From Paramylibacter kogurei (GTDB lineage: Bacteria > Pseudomonadota > Alphaproteobacteria > Rhodobacterales > Rhodobacteraceae), in contig NZ_MDGM01000012.1 in the NCBI RefSeq assembly GCF_002742285.1, forward strand, positions 124,001 through 188,000: 64,000 bases of DNA, written 5' to 3'. Numbering within the stretch: position 1 is the stretch's first letter; the number at the start of each line of letters is the position of its first letter. The notes beneath the pieces are model-generated. The model was given only the letters and a program-made list of their open reading frames with translations. It was not told where the DNA came from and did not search any database. Positions 18,068 to 27,035 of this stretch are shown here, in pieces. The position numbers and the translations under genes are program-made.

Positions 18068-21005
18068 GTTGGATCGCTCCTTCTGGGTCGTACATATGAG
18101 GCGAAACAATTTTAACTGGGATATCGCGACCGCGGATGCCATCCCATGCACGAATAATATCCCCGTGACGCATATGACCATTTTTAACAAAGCCTAGCCC
18201 GATGGAATGTCCGAATGTCGGAGAATGGGCAACAGATGTCATCCAGCCCAAGTCGTTTTGGGTGGTTGGTTTGGAACCCAATTCAAGGAAATGTGCGCCG
18301 GCTTGAAGTGCGTGAGATTTATCAACGGGCTGCAATCCAACCAAACGCACCACATTGTCGTTAATCAGAACTTCTCGTTGGGATAGAGTTGCGCCGATGC
18401 TATCCTTTTTCTGTGAAACCATGCCGCCCATCCCAAGGTTTAAAGCGGTAGTTGTGCCATTGATTTCATTTCCAACAACGTGACCTTTTTCAATCCGCAT
18501 AACGCTGAGCGCTTCGGTACCATATGGTGTTGCGTCGAATTCTTGCCCTTCGGCCATCAAGGCGCGGATCAAGGAATCGCCGTAACGTGTTGGAACCGCG
18601 AGTTCATAGGCAAGTTCGCCAGAAAATGAAATTCGAAACAGGCGTGCGGGAATACCGTTACAAATCGTGATTTCACCACATGCCATGAATGGAAATACTT
18701 CGTTCGATAGGTCTTGGTTATCCACAATTTTAGCGAGTAGAGCGCGCGAATTAGGCCCAGCAATGGCATATTGCGCCCATGCATCTGTCGTTGAAATCAA
18801 ATGAACATCCATTTCGGGGCAAAGACATTGGCGAGCAAATTCCATGCGACGATAAACCAATACGGCATTGGCGGTTGTTGTGGTCATCACGAAATGATTT
18901 TCACCCAATCGCGCAGTGGTGCCATCATCGTAACAAATGCCATCTTCGCGCAACATCAGGCCATATCGCACCTTGCCAACAGGCACCTTGAGAAATGGAT
19001 TGGCATAGATGAAATTGAGGAATGCAGCGGCGTCTGTGCCTTGGATATCGATTTTGCCAAGCGTTGTGACATCGCAAATACCAACAGATTTTCGCGTTGC
19101 CAATACCTCGCGATCCACAGATTCACGCCAATGTGTTTCGCCAAGTTTTGGATACCATTGCGCACGAAGCCAGTTACCTGTTTCAACGAATACGGCATTC
19201 TGTTCACTGGCCCATTGATGGCTGGGGGTTTTGCGAATGGGTGCGTAATTTTTGTCCCGCGCCCGCCCGCCCAATGCGCCCATGGCGACAGGGGTATAGG
19301 GGGGGCGAAATATGGTTGTACCCGTTTCGGGAATGGGTTTTCCTAACATCTCTGCCATGACGGCCAGCCCCAGAACATTCGATGTTTTCCCTTGATCTGT
19401 GGCCATGCCAAGTGTGGTGTAGCGTTTGAGATGCTCTACCGCGTGAAACCCTTCTGTTTGGGATAGTTTGATATCCTTGGTGGTGACATCATTTTGCAAA
19501 TCCACCCAAGCGCGGTGTTTTTGATTGGCAACATGCCAAAATGGCGTAATGGCAAAAGCTTCGTCAATTGCGCGTGGCGGTTGGGTTCGCTTGGTTTGAA
19601 AGCCGATCGATTTCAGAACAGCATTGGTGGTTTGATGTGCGGATTTGATGGCCGCGCCAAGCGTGAGATCGCCATTCGCAGCACCAACAACCGACATCCC
19701 GACTGGTCTTGATTTAGATGGAACAAAGGCTGCGATATCGTTGCGCCATTCTGGGCGACCACGTTGATGGCATGTGAGATGCACATTGGGTGACCACCCC
19801 CCCGCCACCGCCAAGCAATCGGTTTGTATGACATGTCCATTGGACAAAGTAATTGAACGCAAAGCTTTGCGCCCAGTAGTGTTCACAACCTGTGTACCCA
19901 TCATGATTGCAACACCTGAAAATGTGGCGGGTGGGGGTATGTCGCGTGTATCAACGATTGCGGTGATTTTTACGCCCTGATCAACCAGATCTTGTGCAAT
20001 CTGCCAGCCAGAATGATTGTTGGTGAAAATTGAAATCTGTTTACCCGCAGCGACACCGTAACGTTTGGCATAGCTGCGCACGGCACCTGCCAACATGATG
20101 CCAGGGCGGTCATTGTTTGGAAACGCAATTGAGCGTTCGGTTGCGCCACTGGCCAGTATCGCGCGTTTCGAATAGATGCGCCATAACACCTGACGCGGCT
20201 TTCCGTTGCTGTGCAATTGATGATCGGTTTTGCGCTCAAGGGCACTGTAAATACCATGATCGAATGCACCCAACACCGTGGTGCGTGGCAAGATGCGCAC
20301 ATTGCCAAATTCCTGAAGCTGAGCAAGTGTTTCGGATGCCCATTGATCGGCGGGAATGCCATCGATTTCATGGCGTTCGCTGTTCAGCCTTCCGCCCAAT
20401 AAAAAATCTTCGTCTGCGATGATGACTTGTGCACCTGCGTGTGCCGCCACGCGTGCCGCGGCAAGCCCCGCAGGGCCCGCACCAATAATTAACAGATCAC
20501 AATGCAAAAAACCTTTGTCGTAGATGTCGGGGTCTTCTTCGCCCGACAGCTTGCCCAATCCTGCACTTGCGCGAATTATTGGTTCGTAGAGTTTTTCCCA
20601 AAACGCGCGTGGCCACATAAAGGTTTTATAATAAAACCCAGCCCCTAAAAATGGCGAAAGCAAATCCGTTGCTGCCATAAGGTCGAAATTTAATGGGCCG
20701 CGATGATTTTGGCTGGTCGCGTATAAACCATCGTAAAGCTCTGTTACGGTGGCGCGGGTGTTCGGCTCGTTTGACGCAGCTTGTCGCAGTTGCACCAATG
20801 CATTTGGCTCTTCTGATCCTGCGGAAAAAATCCCGCGTGGGCGATGATATTTAAACGAGCGCCCCACCAGATTGATCCCATTCGCAAGAAGCGCGGATGC
20901 CAATGTATCACCTTGATAACCCTGTAATATTTTGCCATTAAAGGTAAATGTACAAGGCTTGTCGCGATTGATTTTTCCACCTGATAATCGGTTTATCTGG
21001 GTCAT
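18060..21005 (-). CDS. soxA: Sarcosine oxidase-like alpha subunit SoxA
   Basis: The 981-residue alpha subunit joins an N-terminal 2Fe-2S-ferredoxin-like region (GRSFKYHRPRGIFSAG near residue 50), a pyridine-nucleotide oxidoreductase domain with dinucleotide fold IIGAGPAGLAAARV (about residue 175), and a C-terminal GcvT-type THF-binding domain starting near residue 600. With SoxB, D and G it oxidatively demethylates sarcosine-like amines, giving glycine, hydrogen peroxide and methylene-THF. Start ATG at 21005 overlaps the soxD stop by four bases. Confidence 0.94.
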   Translation of the reverse strand: MTQINRLSGGKINRDKPCTFTFNGKILQGYQGDTLASALLANGINLVGRSFKYHRPRGIFSAGSEEPNALVQLRQAASNEPNTRATVTELYDGLYATSQNHRGPLNFDLMAATDLLSPFLGAGFYYKTFMWPRAFWEKLYEPIIRASAGLGKLSGEEDPDIYDKGFLHCDLLIIGAGPAGLAAARVAAHAGAQVIIADEDFLLGGRLNSERHEIDGIPADQWASETLAQLQEFGNVRILPRTTVLGAFDHGIYSALERKTDHQLHSNGKPRQVLWRIYSKRAILASGATERSIAFPNNDRPGIMLAGAVRSYAKRYGVAAGKQISIFTNNHSGWQIAQDLVDQGVKITAIVDTRDIPPPATFSGVAIMMGTQVVNTTGRKALRSITLSNGHVIQTDCLAVAGGWSPNVHLTCHQRGRPEWRNDIAAFVPSKSRPVGMSVVGAANGDLTLGAAIKSAHQTTNAVLKSIGFQTKRTQPPRAIDEAFAITPFWHVANQKHRAWVDLQNDVTTKDIKLSQTEGFHAVEHLKRYTTLGMATDQGKTSNVLGLAVMAEMLGKPIPETGTTIFRPPYTPVAMGALGGRARDKNYAPIRKTPSHQWASEQNAVFVETGNWLRAQWYPKLGETHWRESVDREVLATRKSVGICDVTTLGKIDIQGTDAAAFLNFIYANPFLKVPVGKVRYGLMLREDGICYDDGTTARLGENHFVMTTTTANAVLVYRRMEFARQCLCPEMDVHLISTTDAWAQYAIAGPNSRALLAKIVDNQDLSNEVFPFMACGEITICNGIPARLFRISFSGELAYELAVPTRYGDSLIRALMAEGQEFDATPYGTEALSVMRIEKGHVVGNEINGTTTALNLGMGGMVSQKKDSIGATLSQREVLINDNVVRLVGLQPVDKSHALQAGAHFLELGSKPTTQNDLGWMTSVAHSPTFGHSIGLGFVKNGHMRHGDIIRAWDGIRGRDIPVKIVSPHMYDPEGAIQRG

Positions 21006-21286
21006 GACGCCGAACCTTTGCGCGCCACATCACGCGCCAGTTCAACTGAACTAATCTCATGTGTCAGAGTATTGCGTGTGATGATGAGCCAACTGCGATC
21101 ACCTTGTTCGTGATACCATAATTCGCGATATTCACCCGCTGGGTTTTCGCGTTGATACAGATATTCATGAAATTGCGCGATTGCATCATCCGCCTGCCAA
21201 TCGGGCCGCGATAACAAAGTTGCATCACCCAAATGGACAAATTCGGAAGCGTCGCGTGGGCCAAGGAGAGGGTGGTGAATAATCAT
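21002..21286 (-). CDS. soxD: Sarcosine oxidase-like delta subunit SoxD, lacking zinc cysteines
   Basis: The 94-residue protein aligns with SoxD over GPRDASEFVHLGDA, ENPAGEYRELWYHE and DRSWLIITRNTLTHEI. Classical SoxD subunits bind zinc through an N-terminal CPxCG and a later HxxxC; here those positions read HHPLLG and HEQGD, and the whole protein has no cysteine. It is therefore a zinc-free variant. It sits 14 bases after soxB, with AGGAACGC before its ATG, and overlaps soxA by four bases. Confidence 0.88.
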   Translation of the reverse strand: MIIHHPLLGPRDASEFVHLGDATLLSRPDWQADDAIAQFHEYLYQRENPAGEYRELWYHEQGDRSWLIITRNTLTHEISSVELARDVARKGSAS

Positions 21287-21300
21287 TGCGTTCCTACCCG

Positions 21301-22551
21301 TTAATGCAAGTTTGGTTGCGCGCCAGCGCCTTTTTCATCGATCATTGCACCACGTGCAAATCGATCCAAATGGTATTGTGTTGCTGTTTCATGCGGGCGG
21401 TCGGTGGCCAGAAGATGTGCATAGGCATCACCGGATGCAGGTGTGGCCTTGAACCCGCCATAACACCATCCACCATTGAAATAGAGCCCATCAATATGTG
21501 TTTTATCAATGATCGGTGACCCATCCATCGACATATCCATAACGCCGCCCCACATACGCAACAATCGCGCACGGCCCAGAAATGGCATCAAGGCCATCAT
21601 ATCCTCGGCAACATGTTCAATGACGGGGAGGTTTCCGCGTTGGGCGTAGCTGTTGTAACCATCAATATCGCCACCAAAGACCAAGCCACCTTTATCTGAT
21701 TGACTGATATATAAATGACCAGCGCCGAATGTCACAACGCCTGGAATGGTCGGTTTAAGCCCTTCGCTGACGAAGGCTTGTAAAACATGGCTTTCAATCG
21801 GGAGCCGCATCCCAGCCTTGGCCATCACCATGCTTGACGATCCCGCGACGCAAACGCCAACTTTGTTCGCGCTGATGGTGCCGCGGGTGGTTTGAACACC
21901 TGTGCATTTGCCATCATGTATGGTGAAACCGGTGACTTCGCAATTTTGGATAATGTCCACGCCATGGCTATCGGCGCTGCGGGCATAACCCCATGCCACC
22001 GCATCATGGCGTGCAGTGCCCGCGCGGCGTTGCAACAATCCACCTTTGATGGGAAAACGCGCGTTGTCAAAATTCAAAAATGGCACCATGTCGCGAACCG
22101 CGTCAATATCCAGCAATTCGGCATCCGCACCAGACATCAGCATCGCATTGCCACGGCGCGCAAATGCATCGCGTTGTGCATCAGAATGCGCAAGGTTCAA
22201 AATCCCGCGTTGTGACATCATGACGTTGTAATTCAGGTCGGTTTCCAAACCTTCCCAAAGCTTCATTGAATGTTCGTAAAATGGTTGATTGCCATCCAGC
22301 AAATAGTTGGATCGCACAATCGTTGTATTGCGCCCGATATTGCCAGAACCAAGCCACCCTTTTTCCAAAACGGCAACATTGGTGACGCCATATTTTTTTG
22401 ACAGATAATGTGCGGTGGCCAAACCATGCCCACCACCACCAACGATGACGATATCATAATGTTGTTTTGGATCGGGTTCACGCCAGACAGGTTTCCAGCC
22501 CTTATTCCCCGTCAATCCGTTTTTAATAATACTGAGCGCCGAATATCGCAT
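21301..22551 (-). CDS. soxB: Sarcosine oxidase-like beta subunit SoxB
   Basis: SoxB is the flavin-bearing catalytic chain. The 416 residues contain the FAD-binding DIVIVGGGGHGLATAHYL (about 33-50) and the segment GTARHDAVAWGYAR, whose histidine is at the position of the covalent FMN attachment in the family, plus the closing GGWCYGGFKATPASG. I chose ATG at 22551: a strong AGGAGG lies seven bases upstream, whereas the ATG at 22557 is too close to it. It leads soxBDAG; the 240-base gap upstream holds the promoter region. Confidence 0.93.
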   Translation of the reverse strand: MRYSALSIIKNGLTGNKGWKPVWREPDPKQHYDIVIVGGGGHGLATAHYLSKKYGVTNVAVLEKGWLGSGNIGRNTTIVRSNYLLDGNQPFYEHSMKLWEGLETDLNYNVMMSQRGILNLAHSDAQRDAFARRGNAMLMSGADAELLDIDAVRDMVPFLNFDNARFPIKGGLLQRRAGTARHDAVAWGYARSADSHGVDIIQNCEVTGFTIHDGKCTGVQTTRGTISANKVGVCVAGSSSMVMAKAGMRLPIESHVLQAFVSEGLKPTIPGVVTFGAGHLYISQSDKGGLVFGGDIDGYNSYAQRGNLPVIEHVAEDMMALMPFLGRARLLRMWGGVMDMSMDGSPIIDKTHIDGLYFNGGWCYGGFKATPASGDAYAHLLATDRPHETATQYHLDRFARGAMIDEKGAGAQPNLH

Positions 22552-22791
22552 TGGCATGCCTCCTGAAACCAGATTGGCATGAACGCGATAATTCACAAGC
22601 CTAAATAAGACATTTGAAGCGATAGAATGGACAGAAATATGTTTATGAAAATAGTAGGCTGGTGCCAGCATTACCAATTGAACTGATACTCATTAAACTT
22701 ACTTGCAACCAGCCCTAACGCAAGGTTCCACCCCCCGCGTTAACCAAGAGATAAGATTTTGTTACAAACTTACAAGGTACGCAAAGCCAGT

Positions 22792-23451
22792 TTATTTCAA
22801 TAAAACGGATTTTATTTTCTGTCCCAACGTTATTGCGATAGCGCTATCATGCATCAACAAATCTAGGGTTGTGTTATTCGCATGTGACGGTTCATCCCCT
22901 TGTGAAAACGCAGGCATAATAATGCGGTTGTCATCCACCATGAAACACCGGTGATTTGTGGTTTTTCCATTTGCATTCACAATTTTAGAAGGATTGTAAT
23001 ATCCTGAAATTTCACGGACACCCGTTTGGGTGGCTTGGTTGCGAAAACAAATATCTTTGTGGTGAAACACATTTTTATGGCTTCCTCCCAAATCAACGGG
23101 GCCAGCATTGGAATCCCCGTCGATCCAAACCCAGCGACGACCAGCGGTGAGGGCGGATAGCCGTTTGTGATCAACGCTATGTAATGAATCAAGTGACTTC
23201 AATTCATCAAAGCTATTCCCAAGGCAAACCACAATTTCAGGGTTCAGTCGTTTTATATCATCGCCCAATCGCGCAAGACTTTCTTGGGTATGAAACGGGG
23301 GCAGCATATTTTTATACGCTTTGCTGTGTTGGGCTGATTTTGCCAGATGGATGTTGGACACACACAACAGTTTTTCATTCGGCCACCACAAAGAACCGGA
23401 ATGGTTTGCAACCAGTTTTTCACCCGAAAAATTGAATTCATGCTGTGACAT
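22792..23451 (-). CDS. PdeM-like metallophosphoesterase with degenerate metal site
   Basis: The 219-residue protein matches the DNA-damage-associated metallophosphoesterase family PdeM in fold landmarks (LWWPNEKLLC, LPPFHTQESLARL, RRWVWIDG, VDLGG, FMVDDNRIIMPAF). But the metal ligands are replaced: the usual D-x-H reads N33-I-H35, the GD of the second motif reads G78-N79, GNHD reads G112-D113-S114-N115, and the GHxH motif reads G150-Y-Y-N153. It is probably catalytically dead. The Lhr helicase and ligase neighbours of standard PdeM are absent. I chose ATG 23451, which lies just past a terminator hairpin. Confidence 0.72.
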   Translation of the reverse strand: MSQHEFNFSGEKLVANHSGSLWWPNEKLLCVSNIHLAKSAQHSKAYKNMLPPFHTQESLARLGDDIKRLNPEIVVCLGNSFDELKSLDSLHSVDHKRLSALTAGRRWVWIDGDSNAGPVDLGGSHKNVFHHKDICFRNQATQTGVREISGYYNPSKIVNANGKTTNHRCFMVDDNRIIMPAFSQGDEPSHANNTTLDLLMHDSAIAITLGQKIKSVLLK

Positions 23452-23460
23452 GAAAACAGA

Positions 23461-23493
23461 AAATCCCTTGCAACGCTTTATTGCAAGGGATTT
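23461..23493 (-). terminator. Strong hairpin terminator after the AAA ATPase gene
   Basis: AAATCCCTTGCAA (23461-23473) and TTGCAAGGGATTT (23481-23493) form a perfect 13-bp stem with a 7-nt loop. On the minus strand it is followed by TTTTCTGTTTTC. It lies 27-60 bases downstream of the AAA ATPase stop and its tract runs directly into the start of the PdeM-like gene. Confidence 0.82.
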
Positions 23494-23519
23494 TAAAATT
23501 TCGAATGCTTTGTAAGTTG

Positions 23520-24932
23520 TTATTTTTCGATAATTGAATCGGCGACAAACAGGTTTTCCCACGCGCGATCAAGCAGTTCTGGTGTTAACTGTGGCTCGCG
23601 CCCCTCATAAGCACAGATCGTCAACATCTGTTCAATCAGGAACCCAGGCTGGTAGGCCGCGTATTTATTATCCACCGAAGGATATTTTTCGGTGAACAGA
23701 TGAATGGCGACTTCTTCGGGCAATTTAACCCCTTTGGCTTTGGCCACCAACATCATGATTTGCAATAGCTGTTCGCGATTTGGCGCATCAATCAGAATTT
23801 TGGAATTAATCCGTCGCAACGCAGCACCATCAAAGATTTCTTTGGGGTGAAAGTTGGTTGAAAAAATAACCAGCGTGTCAAATGGCACAAGGAATTTTTC
23901 ACCCGAGTTAAGCGCAAGGATATCTTCGCCCGCTTCCATCGGGGTAATCCAGCGGTTAATCATGGCCTGTGGTGGATCAACCTGACGCCCAAGGTCATCG
24001 ACGATAAACAAACCGCCAGTTGATTTTAACTGTAACGGAGCCTGATAGGTTTTGGACACTGGATTGTAAATCAAATCCAACATATCAAGGCGCAATTCAC
24101 CACCTGTTAAAACCGCGGGACGGCGACAAAGAACATATCGCGCATCAAAACGATCCGCGCGTACACGCAATGCGCTGATGTCGTCATGTTCTTCGACGGC
24201 TTGTTCATGCACAATCGGATCATAAAGCGAGATAACTTGGCTCTGATATTCCAAAAATCTGGGGATATAGATTTTTTCACCGATGGCATCGCGAATGCGC
24301 CCAGCAAGTGTTGATTTACCATTGCCAGGTGGGCCGTAAAACAAAACAGATTTGCCCGAATTTACCGCAGGGCCGATTTGATCGAGCAATGATGCACTGA
24401 TCACAACCCCTTTGAATTTTTCAACCAAACGTTCCTTTTTGATCGTCAAATGGGATACGGATTGGCGCTCAACTTGTTCGGCGAACATGGACATTGGCAC
24501 TGGCATTGCACCGAAATATTCGGATTGCATGAATGCTTCGATTGCGCGCGCTTTGCCGTTTTCTGTCAATTGATAGCGGAGCTCGGAATTTTCCGTGTCA
24601 CCCGTTTTACCAAGTGTTTCAATCAATTGTTGGTCGCGACAAATGGTGATCAATTCGTTCACAACGGGGGCGCCGACACATAACACCTTGGACATTTGAG
24701 ATACTGTTTCAAGATTGGTGCGGAAAATCGTTTTGATCAAAATATCGCGCATAAATACGGTGCCAAGGCCCGTTTCTTCGATATTGCGCGGGGCTTTAGG
24801 CGGAATAATCGCGCGGCTTTCCTCTTGCGCCGATGTCGATTTTTCACGTTTTGTCAGCGTTGAAACAATCGACTTTTCTGGTGCGGGCTCTTTTGTGCGA
24901 CCTTTGCCAAATTGCGTACTGCGAAAATCCAT
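23520..24932 (-). CDS. MoxR-like AAA+ ATPase linked to the Tad locus
   Basis: The 470-residue protein has a basic, low-complexity N-terminus (1-50), a winged-helix-like region (about 55-135, with MRDILIKTIFRTNLETVSQM), then an AAA+ module with Walker A YGPPGNGKS (about 199-207) and Walker B GLFIVDDLGRQ (about 307-317). It is soluble and cytoplasmic. Such ATPases are regularly found beside Tad pilus genes in Rhodobacterales, but their target is not known to me. Start ATG at 24932, with an AAGGG ribosome-binding site. A clear terminator follows. Confidence 0.8.
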   Translation of the reverse strand: MDFRSTQFGKGRTKEPAPEKSIVSTLTKREKSTSAQEESRAIIPPKAPRNIEETGLGTVFMRDILIKTIFRTNLETVSQMSKVLCVGAPVVNELITICRDQQLIETLGKTGDTENSELRYQLTENGKARAIEAFMQSEYFGAMPVPMSMFAEQVERQSVSHLTIKKERLVEKFKGVVISASLLDQIGPAVNSGKSVLFYGPPGNGKSTLAGRIRDAIGEKIYIPRFLEYQSQVISLYDPIVHEQAVEEHDDISALRVRADRFDARYVLCRRPAVLTGGELRLDMLDLIYNPVSKTYQAPLQLKSTGGLFIVDDLGRQVDPPQAMINRWITPMEAGEDILALNSGEKFLVPFDTLVIFSTNFHPKEIFDGAALRRINSKILIDAPNREQLLQIMMLVAKAKGVKLPEEVAIHLFTEKYPSVDNKYAAYQPGFLIEQMLTICAYEGREPQLTPELLDRAWENLFVADSIIEK

Positions 24933-24967
24933 ATGTATTACCCTTGGAAAAATTCGGTTCTATATCC

Positions 24968-24982
24968 ATGCATCGCGTGCAT
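24968..24982. promoter_or_regulatory. Short palindrome upstream of the AAA ATPase gene
   Basis: ATGCA-TCGCG-TGCAT is a perfect 5-bp-arm inverted repeat starting 36 bases upstream of the ATPase start, in the promoter zone. It could be an operator; at this size chance is also likely. Confidence 0.25.
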
Positions 24983-25060
24983 TATCATCCAAGAATGCGC
25001 GTTTTTTGAGGCAAAATCAAATTCTTATCAATTGGTGTGGGTTTTTAATATCTACTGTGA

Positions 25061-25546
25061 TTATTGCATTGCGCTGTACAGAAGATAGGCGGACAACGAT
25101 CCCGCCAAAGGAAGGCCAAATGGAAATTTGATTTTTTCAGACCAAGATTTCCAATTCGCAAAGAGTGTTGTTTTTAATGCCGTGCGATCCACTACGCGAT
25201 GCAAAACCACCGCCGCAATTGATAAAAAAGACAATAAAAACAGATATATGGTTACATCGCGATAAGCAACAAAAGGCGCGATTGCCGCAAATAATTTTGC
25301 ATCGCCACCACCAATTAAACCCATGGAATTAAGGATGAAAAACAAAATCAAAACGCCGACGGCCTGTAAAATTCGGATCCCAAATTCGGGCAGGGGCATG
25401 AAAAATGCACCGAAAATGACGAATACTGCAAATAATGCGATATTCGCTTTGTTCGGGATCGTCATATTTTTAAGGTCACTCCATGCGCACCAAATCACAA
25501 TTGGAAATGTTACGCACAGAAAAAACCACAGCCCAAATTCGCTCAT
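25061..25546 (-). CDS. cpaA: Type IV prepilin peptidase CpaA/TadV
   Basis: This membrane aspartyl protease cleaves the leader of the Flp prepilin. The 161 residues are highly hydrophobic with about five helices, and both catalytic aspartates are visible: the first in WCAWSDLKNMTIPN (Asp23) and the second in the GGGDAK motif (near residue 80). It is short, as usual for the Tad-type peptidase that lacks the methyltransferase domain. Its ATG overlaps the stop of the upstream TPR lipoprotein gene by four bases. Confidence 0.93.
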   Translation of the reverse strand: MSEFGLWFFLCVTFPIVIWCAWSDLKNMTIPNKANIALFAVFVIFGAFFMPLPEFGIRILQAVGVLILFFILNSMGLIGGGDAKLFAAIAPFVAYRDVTIYLFLLSFLSIAAVVLHRVVDRTALKTTLFANWKSWSEKIKFPFGLPLAGSLSAYLLYSAMQ

Positions 25547-26397
25547 CTTACGACATTCTTATTCAATGCTTTCAATGTATCAACAGCCGCCGCAAAATGG
25601 CGTGGGTGAAGATCAATCGCCTCTTCCACCATTCCGCGCCCGATATCGATTTTACCTTGCTTAATGGCGCTTAGCCCCGCTGTATAGGTTAGCTCTGCGC
25701 GTTCAATTTCGGTCATTTGAATGATGGGCAGTGCAAATTCACCGCGTTGCGCACGCGCCATGACAAGATTGTTTTTGGCGGTGAACAATTTGGGATCATA
25801 GGTGATTGCTTCGAGGTACAGCTTTTCGGCCGCTTTGTAATCACCGCGCACAAATTTCGAATAACCCCAGTTATTTAAAATGCCAGATGGCTGTGTCGTA
25901 AGACCCGCCGCCGTTTCATAAAAGCTATCTGCCTTTTTCCATTTTTGTTGGGAATCGGCGATCATCGCTTCAAACCGGTAACGTTGATATGTTTCAACGG
26001 TAGGGGGGACGAGGTTAAGCTGTTCTGCTGCGCGTTTCCATTGATTGCTGCTGATCAATGCACCGGCGAAATCAATGCGGTCCTGTGAAACCGATTTTTC
26101 TTCGTTGACCAATTTTTCATAGACCAGCACCGCTTCTTCGTTACGTTTTGCGCGTACCAAAGATTTTGCCAGACCACGTTTAAGGTCGATCCGCTCTGGA
26201 TCTTTTACAGAAGCATCGCGGAAATACGCGGCGGCTTCGTTTGGGTCTGCCATTGTTAACATGATGTCGTTTAGGTTGGTTTCATCCACCACACCCACAA
26301 CGGTTTTTTCTTCTTTTGATTTGCTATTCTTGTCACAAGCCACCAATAGCGTGCTCGACGCGATGATTGCGACAGTCGAAAATAGAAATTTCCGCAT
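25543..26397 (-). CDS. TPR-repeat lipoprotein of the Tad locus (TadD-like)
   Basis: The 284-residue protein starts with a lipoprotein signal ending in LLVAC (lipidated Cys21), followed by TPR helices (for example AKSLVRAKRNEEAVLVYEKL and FVRGDYKAAEKLYLEAITYD). TadD-type lipoproteins help assemble the outer-membrane secretin and Flp pilus. I chose ATG 26397, with AGGGA eight bases before it. It is the second of two adjacent TadD-like genes, translationally coupled to cpaA. Confidence 0.85.
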   Translation of the reverse strand: MRKFLFSTVAIIASSTLLVACDKNSKSKEEKTVVGVVDETNLNDIMLTMADPNEAAAYFRDASVKDPERIDLKRGLAKSLVRAKRNEEAVLVYEKLVNEEKSVSQDRIDFAGALISSNQWKRAAEQLNLVPPTVETYQRYRFEAMIADSQQKWKKADSFYETAAGLTTQPSGILNNWGYSKFVRGDYKAAEKLYLEAITYDPKLFTAKNNLVMARAQRGEFALPIIQMTEIERAELTYTAGLSAIKQGKIDIGRGMVEEAIDLHPRHFAAAVDTLKALNKNVVR

Positions 26398-26426
26398 GAC
26401 CAATTCCCTGTAACTGCCCGTATGCG

Positions 26427-27035
26427 TTATGATTTTAACAGCAAGTATCGTCCGTTGCCGCGTCGAACCAACGCAAAGTTATTGTTATTATTAACAGTAG
26501 AATAACGACTTTCTTCTAGATTTGCGATAGCCTGTGTTAAATTTGCGCGAATTTCGTCCGATTTGCCACTATCCAGCGCAAAGGCAAGCCTGAAAACACG
26601 CTCTGCTTCGCCGTATTGTTGTTGATTTGACAGAACAACACCCAAATTATTCCATGCAGGAACAAATTCTTTGTCCTTTTCAACTGCAAGTTCCAGCAAT
26701 TGTTTTGCCTGACCCAATCGACCCAACCGCAGGTTTGCGGATCCAAGCGCACTGAGAACATCAACGCTAAACCCTTGATCGACTGCTGCGCGGTTATATG
26801 CGCGCAATGCCAATTCATATTCACCACCTGCCATTAAACGATGCCCGACAATCAAACCATCAACGGCTTCGTCAACGCGGGAAAATCCAACGGGGGCATT
26901 CACCCCATCATTGAGAGATTTTAGTGGTTTATTGGCGGGATCGCAGGCTGTCGCCAAAATCAAAATACTGGCGACGCCGAGCGTTGTTTTTATTTTATTG
27001 GCTTTGGCCCAGGACCAAGAAACGATAGATGTCAT
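26427..27035 (-). CDS. tadD: TadD-like TPR lipoprotein
   Basis: The 202-residue protein has a basic N-terminus and a hydrophobic signal ending in LILATAC (Cys31), then TPR units (GGEYELALRAYNRAA, LRLGRLGQAKQLLELAVE, WNNLGVVLSNQQQYGEAERVF). The only convincing start is the ATG at 27035, which overlaps the tadC 3' end by 41 bases; the signal peptide supports it even though the ribosome-binding site is weak. It likely acts as the secretin pilotin of the Tad system. Confidence 0.87.
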   Translation of the reverse strand: MTSIVSWSWAKANKIKTTLGVASILILATACDPANKPLKSLNDGVNAPVGFSRVDEAVDGLIVGHRLMAGGEYELALRAYNRAAVDQGFSVDVLSALGSANLRLGRLGQAKQLLELAVEKDKEFVPAWNNLGVVLSNQQQYGEAERVFRLAFALDSGKSDEIRANLTQAIANLEESRYSTVNNNNNFALVRRGNGRYLLLKS

